Positions 54,618 to 63,239 of a DNA stretch of 64,000 bases are shown one piece after another. This DNA is from Hwangdonia seohaensis (lineage in GTDB: Bacteria > Bacteroidota > Bacteroidia > Flavobacteriales > Flavobacteriaceae), in assembly GCF_031932625.1 (NCBI RefSeq), contig NZ_JAVSCK010000003.1, positions 434,001 to 498,000 of the forward strand, given 5' to 3'. Position 1 is the first letter of the stretch. The number at the start of each line of letters is the position of its first letter. The notes under the pieces are model-generated. The model saw only the letters and a list, made by a program, of their open reading frames with translations. It did not search any database and had not been told where the DNA came from. Made by a program: the position numbers and the translations under genes.

Positions 54618-56345
54618 TTATAAAATTGAATTGCTAATGTTGATATCGGCGTCTTTCCAAGCTTTGTTGAATTCCTTTTTTATGGTCTTTGCCTGAGATT
54701 TTTTTCCTTGTGCCACATAGGCATTGTATAAACCGATGAGCGACCATCCGTTTTGTCTTAAAACTGCCAAATCTTCCTTGTATATTTTTTCGGCTGCTTC
54801 GTATTTTTTAGCCTTCATTAAAACAGCGCCTAAATTCTGCCTTGTTGGAATATGCCACGCCGAAGGTTCGGTATAAACGAGGGCATCTTCAAAAACCACA
54901 GCATTTTCAAGATGTTTGATAGCCGTTGGCAAATCGCCTTTTAAAGCCGCCAATTCTCCCGCCACAACCTCAAAAGCGATTGCTGCAATTGAAGCTGAAT
55001 TATTGTTGGCTGTTGCCACGATATTTTCTAACTCTGGGTCGTTTTTAAGTGTCTTAATCGCTGTTAATTCTTCCTCCGCATCTTTTATATTTCCTTTTCT
55101 AATAAAGGCAATTCCCCTGGCGTAATGTCTTATCAGATTTAAATGTTTGATTTTTGGGCTTGGTGCCGGTGTCGATAAAATTTCATTCCATTTTCCGAAT
55201 CGTGTATAAGCCAATAAAGGTGTTGAAGCAAAATCCTGTAAAAAGGGCATGTCAACAAATTCTCCAGCGGGTACTTTTTCAGCTGTTTTTCTGGCGGCAT
55301 CAATAGCCAATTCGCTGCTCCCCAACAAACTCGCTGAAGACCATAAAAAATGTATGTTATGCGGATAATAACCCAACGGATACAGCCCTTGCGAAAAACA
55401 TTGCGAAATATAATCCTCATCGGCCAAAATAGCCGCTTGATTAACTTTTACGGCATCTTTATAGCGGCCCACTCGAATATAAATATGCGAGGGCATGTGC
55501 ACGATATGTCCTGCTCCAGGCATTAGCGACGCCAATTTATCGGCACTTTCTACACCAAGGTCTGGATAAGGCAATTCTACCATGTGGATATAATAATGAT
55601 GCCCGCCCGGGTTTTCTGGCTCTAGTTTCATAGCTTTTTCCAATGCCGTTTTAGCCTCTTTTATATTTGGTGATGGGTTTCCGTTTTTATCCCAGTAATT
55701 CCACGGTACCGTATTCATTACCGATGCGGCATATAAAATCTGAATGTTCGCATCGTCCGGATACATTTTAACCACTTTGGCCATTTCCATCATGTAAGCC
55801 ATATTTAATTCAGCAACATCTTTACTTAAATTTTCGCTATATCTTGCAGACAGCGCTTTAATTAATGCTTGTTCTTTTGGGGTTGCCAATGGTGCTAATT
55901 TTTTAGCCTTAGCGATGGCCTCATTATATTTTATCTTGCGCTCGTCATCTGGTTGGGTATCATTTATATTCGGGCCTAAAGCAAAGGCTTGTCCCCAATA
56001 ATTCATGGCAACATTTGGTGCCAATCGTGCTGCTTCCATAAAAGAACGGTGTGCTTCGGCGTGATTAAAAGCGTAACTGAGTTTTAAACCTTGATTAAAA
56101 AAGGCCTGAACTCTATCATTAGTTGTAGAAATTTTAAAACTAAGGTTTCCCAGATTATTGAAAAGCGGAGAAATTTGTTTGGTTGTGTCCACTTCACCCA
56201 ACAAAAATTTCGCTGGTGTACACTTTACAAAATTATAGGCCAAAGGTTTTGAAGCTTTCGGTTCGGTTTTATTTATAAGAATTGCGGTAACGCATAATGA
56301 CAGTACAAAAGTTATAATTGTTGATGCATAAATTGTTTTTTTCAT
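54618..56345 (-). CDS. Exported TPR protein with His-rich segments, next to SCO1
   Basis: This 575-aa protein has an N-terminal signal or anchor (TIITFVLSLCVTAILI). TPR-like helical pairs occur throughout (FNQGLKLSYAFNHAEAHRSF, KAKKYEAAEKIYKEDLAVLR). The middle has two histidine clusters: ENPGGHHYYIHMVELPYPDL and GAGHIVHMPSHIYIRVGRY. These are not part of the TPR consensus and could bind metal, which fits the SCO1 neighbour. No enzymatic family is known to me. It is first in the operon with SCO1, methyltransferase and perhaps the membrane protein. Confidence 0.78.
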   Translation of the reverse strand: MKKTIYASTIITFVLSLCVTAILINKTEPKASKPLAYNFVKCTPAKFLLGEVDTTKQISPLFNNLGNLSFKISTTNDRVQAFFNQGLKLSYAFNHAEAHRSFMEAARLAPNVAMNYWGQAFALGPNINDTQPDDERKIKYNEAIAKAKKLAPLATPKEQALIKALSARYSENLSKDVAELNMAYMMEMAKVVKMYPDDANIQILYAASVMNTVPWNYWDKNGNPSPNIKEAKTALEKAMKLEPENPGGHHYYIHMVELPYPDLGVESADKLASLMPGAGHIVHMPSHIYIRVGRYKDAVKVNQAAILADEDYISQCFSQGLYPLGYYPHNIHFLWSSASLLGSSELAIDAARKTAEKVPAGEFVDMPFLQDFASTPLLAYTRFGKWNEILSTPAPSPKIKHLNLIRHYARGIAFIRKGNIKDAEEELTAIKTLKNDPELENIVATANNNSASIAAIAFEVVAGELAALKGDLPTAIKHLENAVVFEDALVYTEPSAWHIPTRQNLGAVLMKAKKYEAAEKIYKEDLAVLRQNGWSLIGLYNAYVAQGKKSQAKTIKKEFNKAWKDADINISNSIL

Positions 56346-56540
56346 GATTTCTATAAGATTAAATTCGATTTACAAATCGTTTCTGGTTTTTATGATTTTA
56401 TTTTAAAAGTGTTTTTGTTGATTTAATTGTCTTACTCTTAACTTGTACTTTCTATTAAACCAAATTTGCTTTAATGTTGAATCGTATTTTTTTGATTGTA
56501 AATAATTCATAACTGTTCGTTTTTGTTTTAAATGATGCTG

Positions 56541-56548
56541 CAAATCTA
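56541..56548 (-). promoter_or_regulatory. -7 promoter element of the His-rich TPR/SCO1 operon
   Basis: Minus strand TAGATTTG is an exact TAnnTTTG match located after the terminator, so it should start the TPR-SCO1-methyltransferase transcript with a leader of about 190 nt. Confidence 0.55.
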
Positions 56549-56587
56549 AATGCAGAGGAAAGAGATTTAAAAAAAAGGGCGTATACA

Positions 56588-56626
56588 AAAAGTGGTCTAT
56601 CGAATTAATTTAGATAGACCACTTTT
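56588..56626. terminator. Terminator of the third TPR-HTH regulator gene
   Basis: A 14-bp stem (AAAAGTGGTCTATC / GATAGACCACTTTT) around an 11-nt loop is followed on the minus strand by a T-rich stretch. Confidence 0.82.
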
Positions 56627-56642
56627 AGTTTTAACTTAAAAA

Positions 56643-56664
56643 AAGGTGAACAATAGGTGAACAC
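56643..56664. promoter_or_regulatory. 11-bp tandem direct repeat, candidate operator, module 3
   Basis: The units on the + strand are AAGGTGAACAA and TAGGTGAACAC. It is 91 bp after the third regulator stop codon. Unlike modules 1 and 2 there is no TAnnTTTG at 29 bp. The expected spot lies in the terminator hairpin, and the nearest exact -7 box is 94 bp away. Confidence 0.5.
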
Positions 56665-56754
56665 TAACAGTGTAAAGAGTTAATAATCAATGATTTGAAT
56701 ATATTTTGTTTTTAAGGAAAAAAGAAGTAAAAATATAAAAGAAAAACAGAGGTT

Positions 56755-58413
56755 TTAGTTTTCCAAACTTAAAAAGTAGCTTAAAAGCTCCTCGTTGGGT
56801 TCCAGGTTAAGCTTTTTTCTGAGTCTGTAACGCGCTGTTTTTACACTCTCTGGTGTAATCCCTAATATGGTTGCAGATTCTTTAATGTTTAAATTAAGTC
56901 GGGTTAGCGCACAAATCCGTAAGTCGTTGGTGCTGAGATTAGGGTGCTTTGCTTTTAGCTTTTCGTTAAAACCTGTGTGCACATCTTCAAAATAACGCTT
57001 AAAATCTTCCCAATTCCTATCGATATTAACATGCTGTTTTATAACCCGGTTTAGCTCTCTAATAATTGTGTCATGCTGTTTGGGCGTCGCTGTTTTTAAA
57101 GATTCTATTTTTTCTTTAAGTTGCTGGAACAGCTCGCTTTTCTGTACAAAATTAAGCGTGTACGAGGTGAGCTCTTTATTTCTATAGTCTAATTTTTGTT
57201 TTAATTCTTGCTGTCTCAGTTTGGCGTTTTCCAATTCGGTTTTAGTAAACTCCTCCTTGGTAATTTGCAATTCTCTACTTTGGGCAATACGTTTTTTAAA
57301 ATTCAGAAAATAAAATATGGTAAAAAACATAAGGGTTACCAAACCAATTATTAAGCTCCATTTAACAAAATTATTGGAACGCTCTTTTTCGGCAAGCAGT
57401 TCCAATGCCTTTTCATTGGCTTCAATTTGGTTGTTAAATTCCAATGCCGAAATACGCATGGTTTTTTCCGAGTTGAAAATACTATCTTTTAAAGACACAT
57501 ATTTATCGTAATATTCTAAAGCTTCTTCTGGTTTTCCCTCAAGTCGTTTTAATGTTTTTAACTCTTGGTAAGCCTCAAGTTCATAGCGTTTTAAATTGTT
57601 TTCTTTAGCGCGTTTTATGGCTAAAACCAAATGTTGTTCGGCAGCATCAAATTTATGGTCAAGCATAAGAAGCTTTCCGTATTGGATAAGATTACTGGTC
57701 ATACCATCGGTATCGTTAACTTTTCTACCGTAAATTATCGATTTTTCAATGTGGTAATAAGCCTGTTCTTTTTCACCTTGCTTAACATACAAAATACCCA
57801 ACCTGTTGTGGGCTTCGGCAATGCCATAAGTAAAATTAGCATCGGTATGCATTTTTAGTGCGTTTGTTAAATATTCCTTTGCGTCGTAAAGCCTATCCTG
57901 TTTTATATAAATCGATGCGATTTTTGTAAACGTTGTGGCAATTCTGCCATCTAAATTTAAAGCGGTAAATTGGGTAATGGCGTCGTCGTACATACTTAAA
58001 GCCTTTTCGTCTTCTTGCAGTGCGGCATAAACCATAGCGAGATTTAATGTGCAGTTTGCGGTACCTTCTAAATTGTTTAAGTTTTTATTTTGCTTTAAGG
58101 CTTCGTTTAAATGTTTAATGGCATCTAAATGATTGCCCTGCGACCAATACGCTACACCAAGTACGCGATTTGCCTTGGCTTTTCCGGATAGATAGTTAAG
58201 GCTATCGGCTAATTTTAAAGCCTGTTTTCCATATTTTAAAGATTCGTTGGAATCTACAATCCAATAATTATAACCCAATGCGTTAACAATATCGACATAA
58301 GCTTCAGACTTTGATATTTGGTTTTCAATGGCAACTTTTAAGCTATCAATTTTATGTTGCGAAAAACACACAACTGATATTAACAAAGCATAGATTGATA
58401 TAAAAACTTTCAT
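56755..58413 (-). CDS. Membrane-anchored TPR regulator with C-terminal HTH, paralogue 3
   Basis: This 552-aa protein starts at the ATG at 58413, directly before a signal peptide (MKVFISIYALLISVVCFSQ). Upstream in-frame ATGs would bury it. TPR repeats cover about 40-310 (RVLGVAYWSQGNHLDAIKHL, HNRLGILYVKQGEKEQAYYH). A membrane helix lies at about 350-371, followed by a cytoplasmic coiled coil (KLDYRNKELTSYTLNFVQKS). An HTH lies at about 494-538 (NDLRICALTRLNLNIKESAT, ITPESVKTARYRLRKKLN). It is more distant from paralogues 1 and 2 than they are from each other. The likely neighbour target is the His-rich TPR/SCO1 operon. Confidence 0.85.
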   Translation of the reverse strand: MKVFISIYALLISVVCFSQHKIDSLKVAIENQISKSEAYVDIVNALGYNYWIVDSNESLKYGKQALKLADSLNYLSGKAKANRVLGVAYWSQGNHLDAIKHLNEALKQNKNLNNLEGTANCTLNLAMVYAALQEDEKALSMYDDAITQFTALNLDGRIATTFTKIASIYIKQDRLYDAKEYLTNALKMHTDANFTYGIAEAHNRLGILYVKQGEKEQAYYHIEKSIIYGRKVNDTDGMTSNLIQYGKLLMLDHKFDAAEQHLVLAIKRAKENNLKRYELEAYQELKTLKRLEGKPEEALEYYDKYVSLKDSIFNSEKTMRISALEFNNQIEANEKALELLAEKERSNNFVKWSLIIGLVTLMFFTIFYFLNFKKRIAQSRELQITKEEFTKTELENAKLRQQELKQKLDYRNKELTSYTLNFVQKSELFQQLKEKIESLKTATPKQHDTIIRELNRVIKQHVNIDRNWEDFKRYFEDVHTGFNEKLKAKHPNLSTNDLRICALTRLNLNIKESATILGITPESVKTARYRLRKKLNLEPNEELLSYFLSLEN

Positions 58414-58573
58414 TATCTGTTTTGGGTGTGACATAAAAAGGAGTTCAAAGTTAATCTTTTTCTTTAAAATGATGGTTTTATGGCCATTCAAAGTATAGCC
58501 ATAGTTTAAAGACGTAGTTAGATTAAAAATGTTTCACTTTATAAACGATTTACTTTTGATGCTGAATGTTTTT

Positions 58574-58605
58574 CAAAAAAAAATCCCAAGTAAAAACTCG
58601 GGATT
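58574..58605 (-). terminator. Terminator downstream of the ferredoxin gene
   Basis: On the minus strand AATCCCGAGT pairs with ACTTGGGATT (one mismatch) around a short T-rich loop, followed by a run of about nine T. It lies 29 bp after the ferredoxin stop codon. Confidence 0.8.
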
Positions 58606-58633
58606 CATTGTATAGTTAAATATCGATTATCGT

Positions 58634-58987
58634 CTATCCATCAGGATGCATAAAGCGTTGTTTGGCCAATAATTCTTCTTCGGTCTCCACCACATCTTCA
58701 TCGGGCACACAACAATCAACCGGACAAACCGCAGCACACTGTGGCTCGTCGTGAAACCCTTTACATTCAGTACATTTATCGGGTACAATGTAATAAATTT
58801 CGTCGCTAATCGGTTCCTGCGCTTCGTCGGCATCAACCTCTGTCCCGTTGGTTAGTACAACGGTACCTTCTAAACTCGTACCATCTTTATAGCGCCAATC
58901 GTCCGCACCTTCATATATTGCTGTATTTGGGCATTCGGGTTCGCATGCGCCACAATTTATACATTCGTCTGTTATTATAATTGCCAT
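58634..58987 (-). CDS. 2[4Fe-4S] ferredoxin
   Basis: This 117-aa cytoplasmic electron carrier has a first cluster C9-x2-C12-x2-C15-x3-C19 (ECINCGACEPECPNTAIYEG). The second cluster has CTECKGFHDEPQCAAVCPVD, giving C72-x2-C75-x8-C84-x3-C88. The lengthened spacing in the second motif is that of Allochromatium-type ferredoxins. About 40 residues separate the clusters, more than in the classic protein. The ATG at 58987 gives the family N terminus (MAIIITDECINCG). Longer upstream starts would overlap the acyl-CoA reductase gene. It is divergent from that gene. Confidence 0.93.
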   Translation of the reverse strand: MAIIITDECINCGACEPECPNTAIYEGADDWRYKDGTSLEGTVVLTNGTEVDADEAQEPISDEIYYIVPDKCTECKGFHDEPQCAAVCPVDCCVPDEDVVETEEELLAKQRFMHPDG

Positions 58988-59011
58988 AGCGTTTTTTCTC
59001 TTGAGTTTGCT

Positions 59012-59019
59012 TAAATTTG
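59012..59019 (+). promoter_or_regulatory. -7 promoter element of acyl-CoA reductase
   Basis: TAAATTTG matches TAnnTTTG exactly, 44 bp before the ATG at 59064, in the divergent region shared with the ferredoxin gene. Confidence 0.65.
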
Positions 59020-59063
59020 CAGTTGCAAAAATAAAGCCAAAACCATTCATAACCAAATATAGA

Positions 59064-60122
59064 ATGAATTTACAACAAAGAATTAACGCTTTTGTAAAAT
59101 TAGGAGATTTTATAAGTCAATTTTCTAATGAAGCTATCCAAAAAAAGGATAATGTGGAACACAACGTTTTATTCTTTGACGGGTTTAAGCATCAATTAAA
59201 GTTGGCCGAAGAACACAATGGCTGGTTCACTGAAGAAAACATAAAATTTGCCTTAAAAGGGTGGTCCGATTCCTTAACTCTCAAAAACTTAACAACATGG
59301 TTGCAGCCTTATAATTTAGATGCTGTTAACCCTAAAACGATCGCCATAATTATGGCAGGCAATATACCGTTGGTAGGGTTTCACGATTTTTTATCGGTGC
59401 TCATTTCTGGGCATCGGGTATTGGTTAAGCAATCATCAAACGATAAACATTTACTTCCTTTTTTAGCCAAATATTTAGAGTATGTTGAAAAGGATTTTAA
59501 AGGTAAAATTGAATTTACCGAAGAAAAGTTAACAGATTTTGATGCTGTAATTGCCACGGGAAGCAACAATACAGCGCGTTATTTTGAGTATTACTTTAAA
59601 GGTAAACCATCTATAATTAGAAATAACCGAAACTCGGTTGCGGTTTTAAACGGCAACGAATCGCAAGGAGATTTGGAAAATTTATCAGAAGATATTTTTA
59701 GATATTACGGTTTGGGTTGCAGGAATGTATCAAAACTTTTTGTGCCGAGAAACTATAAATTTGATGCTTTTTTTGAAGCCATTTATCATTGGCATCCCAT
59801 TGTTGAAAAAGCCAAATACGCTAATAATTACGACTATAATAAAGCCGTGTATTTAATGAGTGAATTTGATATGCTTGAAAACGGCTTTTTTATGATTAAA
59901 GAAGATGCAAGCTATACATCGCCCATTGCAACCTTGTTTTACGAATATTACGAAGATGCAGATCAGCTAAAACAAAAATTAAAGGCCGATGCACAACAAA
60001 TACAATGTGTGGTTTCAAACGGGTTTTTAGACAATGAAATTGCTTTTGGCAGCACACAAAAACCACAACTTTGGGATTATGCAGATGACGTGGATACTAT
60101 TGCATTTTTAACAGAAATATAG
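59064..60122 (+). CDS. LuxC-like acyl-CoA reductase
   Basis: This 352-aa protein starts at the ATG at 59064. An in-frame start 63 bp upstream would include the promoter. It belongs to the LuxC/acyl-CoA reductase branch of the aldehyde dehydrogenase superfamily, which reduces acyl-CoA to aldehyde with NAD(P)H. Seen are TIAIIMAGNIPLVGFHDFLS, HRVLVKQSSNDKHLLPFL, FDAVIATGSNNTARYFEYYF, and the candidate catalytic Cys in YYGLGCRNVSKLFVPRNY. The location between ferredoxin and serC is common in Flavobacteriaceae as I recall. The physiological acyl substrate is not known. Confidence 0.87.
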   Translation: MNLQQRINAFVKLGDFISQFSNEAIQKKDNVEHNVLFFDGFKHQLKLAEEHNGWFTEENIKFALKGWSDSLTLKNLTTWLQPYNLDAVNPKTIAIIMAGNIPLVGFHDFLSVLISGHRVLVKQSSNDKHLLPFLAKYLEYVEKDFKGKIEFTEEKLTDFDAVIATGSNNTARYFEYYFKGKPSIIRNNRNSVAVLNGNESQGDLENLSEDIFRYYGLGCRNVSKLFVPRNYKFDAFFEAIYHWHPIVEKAKYANNYDYNKAVYLMSEFDMLENGFFMIKEDASYTSPIATLFYEYYEDADQLKQKLKADAQQIQCVVSNGFLDNEIAFGSTQKPQLWDYADDVDTIAFLTEI

Positions 60123-60235
60123 GGCAAAAATTATTATTTTAATAACACAATTTTACATAGAAATTACCACCTTTGCAATCAAAATTAGTCAACAATATAG
60201 TTTTTCGCTTTCGTCGAAATAAAAAATAATATTTA

Positions 60236-61300
60236 ATGAAAAAACACAACTTTAACGCAGGACCATCTATTTTACCACAAGAAGTCTTATTAAAAGCTTC
60301 TGAAGCAGTAATGGATTATAACAACAGTGGTTTATCTGTAATTGAGATTTCGCACAGAAGTAAAGACTTTGTTGAAATTATGGAAAAAGCCAGAGCATTG
60401 GCTTTGGAGTTGCTCGGTTTAGAAGGTAAAGGTTACAAAGCCTTGTTTTTACAAGGTGGTGCTAGCACACAGTTTTTAATGGTGGCTTTAAATCTATTGG
60501 AAAAAAGAGCAGGTTATTTAAACTCGGGGACTTGGGCAGACAAAGCCATTAAAGAAGCCAGAATTTATGATGATATTTACGAGGTAGCATCATCAAAAAA
60601 CGCCAATTATAATTACATTCCTAAAGGTTACGATATTCCTTCAGATTACGATTATTTTCATTTTACAACCAACAATACCATTTTTGGCACACAAATGAAA
60701 TCGTTCCCAAAATGCGATATCCCAATGGTTTGCGATATGAGTAGCGATATCTTTTCGCGTGCCATAGATTACAGCCAATTCGATTTAATTTACGCCGGTG
60801 CACAAAAAAATTTAGGAGCAGCGGGCACAACCTTAGTGGTTATTAAAGAAGATATTTTGGGCAAAGTATCGCGTAAAATTCCATCAATGATGGATTATAA
60901 AATGCACATTAGCAAAGGGAGCATGTTTAATACACCACCAGTTTTTGCCGTGTACACATCCATGTTAACTTTAGAGTGGTTAAAAAACCTTGGTGGCATT
61001 GAAGCTATTGAAAAGGAAAACGAAAAGAAAGCACGCTTAATGTATTCTGAGATTGATTTGAATCCGTTATTTAAAGGTTTCGCAACCAAAGAAGACCGAT
61101 CAAACATGAATGCTACATTCACTTTAGAAAACGAAAATTTAAAAGAAACGTTTGAAGCCATGCTGAAAGAAGGTGGAATTAACGGTATAAACGGGCACAG
61201 AAGTGTTGGTGGCTACAGAGCCTCAATGTATAACGCATTGCCATTGGACAGCGTTAAAGCTTTAGTTGAAATAATGAGCGAATTGGAAAGTAAGGCGTAA
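60236..61300 (+). CDS. serC: Phosphoserine aminotransferase
   Basis: SerC converts 3-phosphohydroxypyruvate and glutamate to phosphoserine, step two of serine synthesis. It can also serve pyridoxal phosphate synthesis. The 354-aa length is typical. Motifs are HNFNAGPSILPQEVL, GLSVIEISHRS, LFLQGGASTQF, FTTNNTIFGTQ, the PLP Lys in IYAGAQKNLGAAGTTL (K191), and NGHRSVGGYRASMYNALP near the end. A near-consensus -7 (CACCTTTG, 60168-60175) lies upstream. serA follows after 106 bp. Confidence 0.97.
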   Translation: MKKHNFNAGPSILPQEVLLKASEAVMDYNNSGLSVIEISHRSKDFVEIMEKARALALELLGLEGKGYKALFLQGGASTQFLMVALNLLEKRAGYLNSGTWADKAIKEARIYDDIYEVASSKNANYNYIPKGYDIPSDYDYFHFTTNNTIFGTQMKSFPKCDIPMVCDMSSDIFSRAIDYSQFDLIYAGAQKNLGAAGTTLVVIKEDILGKVSRKIPSMMDYKMHISKGSMFNTPPVFAVYTSMLTLEWLKNLGGIEAIEKENEKKARLMYSEIDLNPLFKGFATKEDRSNMNATFTLENENLKETFEAMLKEGGINGINGHRSVGGYRASMYNALPLDSVKALVEIMSELESKA

Positions 61301-61368
61301 TAGATTAGCATTTGGTGTTCCCTCGAAGCAGGGTATCCCATGAAGCTAACTGAAATATAATTATTAAG

Positions 61369-61388
61369 ATTCCCGCCTTTGTGGGAAT
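61369..61388. repeat. ATTCCCGC hairpin between serC and serA
   Basis: ATTCCCGC and GTGGGAAT surround a CTTT loop, followed by GACAAAAACAGA. It resembles the dispersed short hairpins of flavobacterial intergenic DNA. A similar one sits in the ychF leader. There is no T tract, so it is not a good terminator. Confidence 0.5.
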
Positions 61389-61406
61389 GACAAAAACAGA
61401 ATTTAA

Positions 61407-62357
61407 ATGAAAGTATTAGCAAACGACGGTGTTTCTCAAAGCGGTATTGATGCTTTGGAAAAAGCCGGTTACCAAGTCATTACAACAACGGTTTCACAAG
61501 AGCAACTAATAAATTACATAAACGAAAATAAAATCGATGTTTTATTGGTGCGCAGTGCCACCAAGGTCCGCAAAGATTTAATTGATGCTTGCCCAAACTT
61601 AAAAATTATTGGTCGCGGTGGTGTTGGAATGGATAATATTGATGTTGAATATGCTCGCGAAAAAGGGATTTCGGTTATAAATACACCAGCAGCTTCCTCG
61701 CATTCGGTTGCAGAATTGGTATTTGGGCACCTTTACGGATTAGCACGTTACCTGCACAACTCAAACAGAGATATGCCATTGGAAGGCGATAGCAATTTTA
61801 AAGGCTTAAAAAAAGCCTATGCTAAAGGTACTGAATTAAAAGGAAAAACCTTAGGTGTTTTAGGTTTTGGCCGAATTGGACAAGCTACCGCAAAAGTAGC
61901 TATTGGCGCCGGTATGAAAGTGGTTGCTTTCGATCCGTTTTTGGAAAAAGCCAATTTGCAATTAGACTTTTTTGACGGACAAACCTTGAATTTTGAAATT
62001 GAGACCATTTCTAAGCAAGATGTTTTAAAACAATCAGACTTTATTACGTTACACGTTCCATCACAAGAAAGCTACGTTATAGACGAAGCCGAATTTAACA
62101 TGATGAAAGACGGTGTAATCATTGCCAATGCAGCTCGTGGTGGTGTGGTAAACGAAGTAGCCCTTGTAAAAGCTATTGAAAGCGGTAAAGTAGCACGGGC
62201 AGCTTTGGATGTTTTTGAAAAAGAACCTAAGCCGGAAATTCAATTGTTAATGAATCCTTCGTTATCGTTAACACCGCATACCGGTGCAGCAACTAACGAA
62301 GCACAAGATAGAATTGGTACAGAATTAGCGTCACAAATTATAAGTATTCTTGGGTAA
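61407..62357 (+). CDS. serA: D-3-phosphoglycerate dehydrogenase (short form)
   Basis: This 316-aa NAD-dependent D-2-hydroxyacid dehydrogenase is most likely the first step of serine synthesis, given its place after serC. The substrate domain starts MKVLANDGVSQSGIDAL. The NAD-binding motif is GKTLGVLGFGRIGQATAKVA. The catalytic triad lies in IIANAARGGVVNE (Arg), the Glu in ALDVFEKEP and the His in LTPHTGAATNEA. There is no C-terminal ACT domain, so no serine feedback through that route is expected. Terminator follows at 62401-62429. Confidence 0.92.
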   Translation: MKVLANDGVSQSGIDALEKAGYQVITTTVSQEQLINYINENKIDVLLVRSATKVRKDLIDACPNLKIIGRGGVGMDNIDVEYAREKGISVINTPAASSHSVAELVFGHLYGLARYLHNSNRDMPLEGDSNFKGLKKAYAKGTELKGKTLGVLGFGRIGQATAKVAIGAGMKVVAFDPFLEKANLQLDFFDGQTLNFEIETISKQDVLKQSDFITLHVPSQESYVIDEAEFNMMKDGVIIANAARGGVVNEVALVKAIESGKVARAALDVFEKEPKPEIQLLMNPSLSLTPHTGAATNEAQDRIGTELASQIISILG

Positions 62358-62400
62358 AGGAATTCTTTTTAATTAAAATGTGACCTAAACGGTATAAGTG

Positions 62401-62429
62401 AGTCCTAACAATATGTTGGGACTTTTTTT
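62401..62429 (+). terminator. Intrinsic terminator after serA
   Basis: AGTCCTAACA pairs with TGTTGGGACT (one G-T pair) around a 3-nt loop, followed by seven T. Confidence 0.88.
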
Positions 62430-62476
62430 GTACCTTCAACATCCAATTTATTAATCTTAAAAAACAAAATACAATC

Positions 62477-63115
62477 ATGTCAGGAATTTTAGACTTATTA
62501 AACAGCGACCTAGGAAAAACCATTGTTAGTGGTGTTTCGGGCTCAACAGGAACCGATGAAACCAGAACGAGCAGTGTTTTAACCATGGCTTTACCGGTAT
62601 TAATGAAAGCTATGGAAAGAAACACATCAACGCCGGAAGGTGCCCAAGGCTTAATGGGTGCATTAATGAACAAGCACGACGGAAGCATTTTAGATAACCT
62701 TGGAGGTTTATTTAGTGGCGGTGTTAATGAAGAGGTTAAAACAGATGGCGATAAAATTCTAAATCATGTTTTAGGAAGCAAGAAGCAAGATGTTGAAAAA
62801 ATTATTGGCGAAAAATCTGGTTTAGATGCAGGTTCTGTGGCCGATATTCTTAAGGTGGCCGCTCCAATTTTAATGGGTGTTATAGGAAAACAATCCAGAC
62901 AAAACAATGTGAGTACGCCAAACGATTTGAGTGGATTGCTAGGTGGATTACTTGGTGGTAGCGCAGCCAAAGAAGAACAAAGTTTTTTAGAAAAAATATT
63001 GGATGCCGATGGCGACGGTAGTGTTATTGACGACGTTGCAGGAATGGTATTGGGAAGTGCCAAGAAAAAAGGCGGACTAGGTGGCTTATTAGGCGGCCTT
63101 TTTGGAGGAAAATAA
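62477..63115 (+). CDS. DUF937 family protein
   Basis: This 212-aa cytoplasmic protein is rich in Gly and Leu. It begins MSGILDLLNSDLGKTIVSGV, with DUF937 repeats LTMALPVLMKAMERN and VAAPILMGVIGKQSRQNN. Gly-Leu-rich turns end it (LSGLLGGLLGGSA, GGLGGLLGGLFGGK). E. coli YidB is a relative of unknown function. No signal peptide or membrane segment is convincing. It is monocistronic with its own terminator. Confidence 0.9.
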   Translation: MSGILDLLNSDLGKTIVSGVSGSTGTDETRTSSVLTMALPVLMKAMERNTSTPEGAQGLMGALMNKHDGSILDNLGGLFSGGVNEEVKTDGDKILNHVLGSKKQDVEKIIGEKSGLDAGSVADILKVAAPILMGVIGKQSRQNNVSTPNDLSGLLGGLLGGSAAKEEQSFLEKILDADGDGSVIDDVAGMVLGSAKKKGGLGGLLGGLFGGK

Positions 63116-63137
63116 AATAAATTCGTTTTATAGAATT

Positions 63138-63172
63138 AAAAATGCCAACCATTGTGTTTGGTATTTTTTTTT
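63138..63172 (+). terminator. Intrinsic terminator after the DUF937 gene
   Basis: AAAAATGCCAA pairs with TTGGTATTTTT (one G-T pair) around a 9-nt loop, with a T tract of nine. Confidence 0.85.
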
Positions 63173-63239
63173 AAAATCAGTTAAAAATCAATCGATTAAG
63201 GAATGATTTTTGTATCTTTAAATTAAAAAAATTTAAGTT

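Larger units (their letters stand above)
56346..56754 (-). other. 409-bp intergenic region between the third regulator and the His-rich TPR/SCO1 operon
   Basis: It contains, in minus-strand order, the tandem repeat at 56643-56664, the terminator at 56588-56626, and an exact -7 box TAGATTTG at 56541-56548. About 190 bp then lead up to the TPR gene. A 35-codon frame at 56403-56510 lies in that leader without supporting evidence. Confidence 0.6.

Noticed and set aside
56403..56510. 35-codon frame (starting MNYLQSKKYDS) in the leader of the His-rich TPR/SCO1 operon
   Set aside because: No ribosome signal, no homology I recognise and no codon-use evidence. A leader peptide cannot be excluded.
58414..58491. 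Upstream starts of the third TPR-HTH regulator
   Set aside because: The signal peptide begins at the ATG at 58413. The extra residues have no signal features.
58988..59056. Longer ferredoxin start
   Set aside because: It would cover the acyl-CoA reductase promoter, and the conserved MAIIITDECINCG start fits the family.
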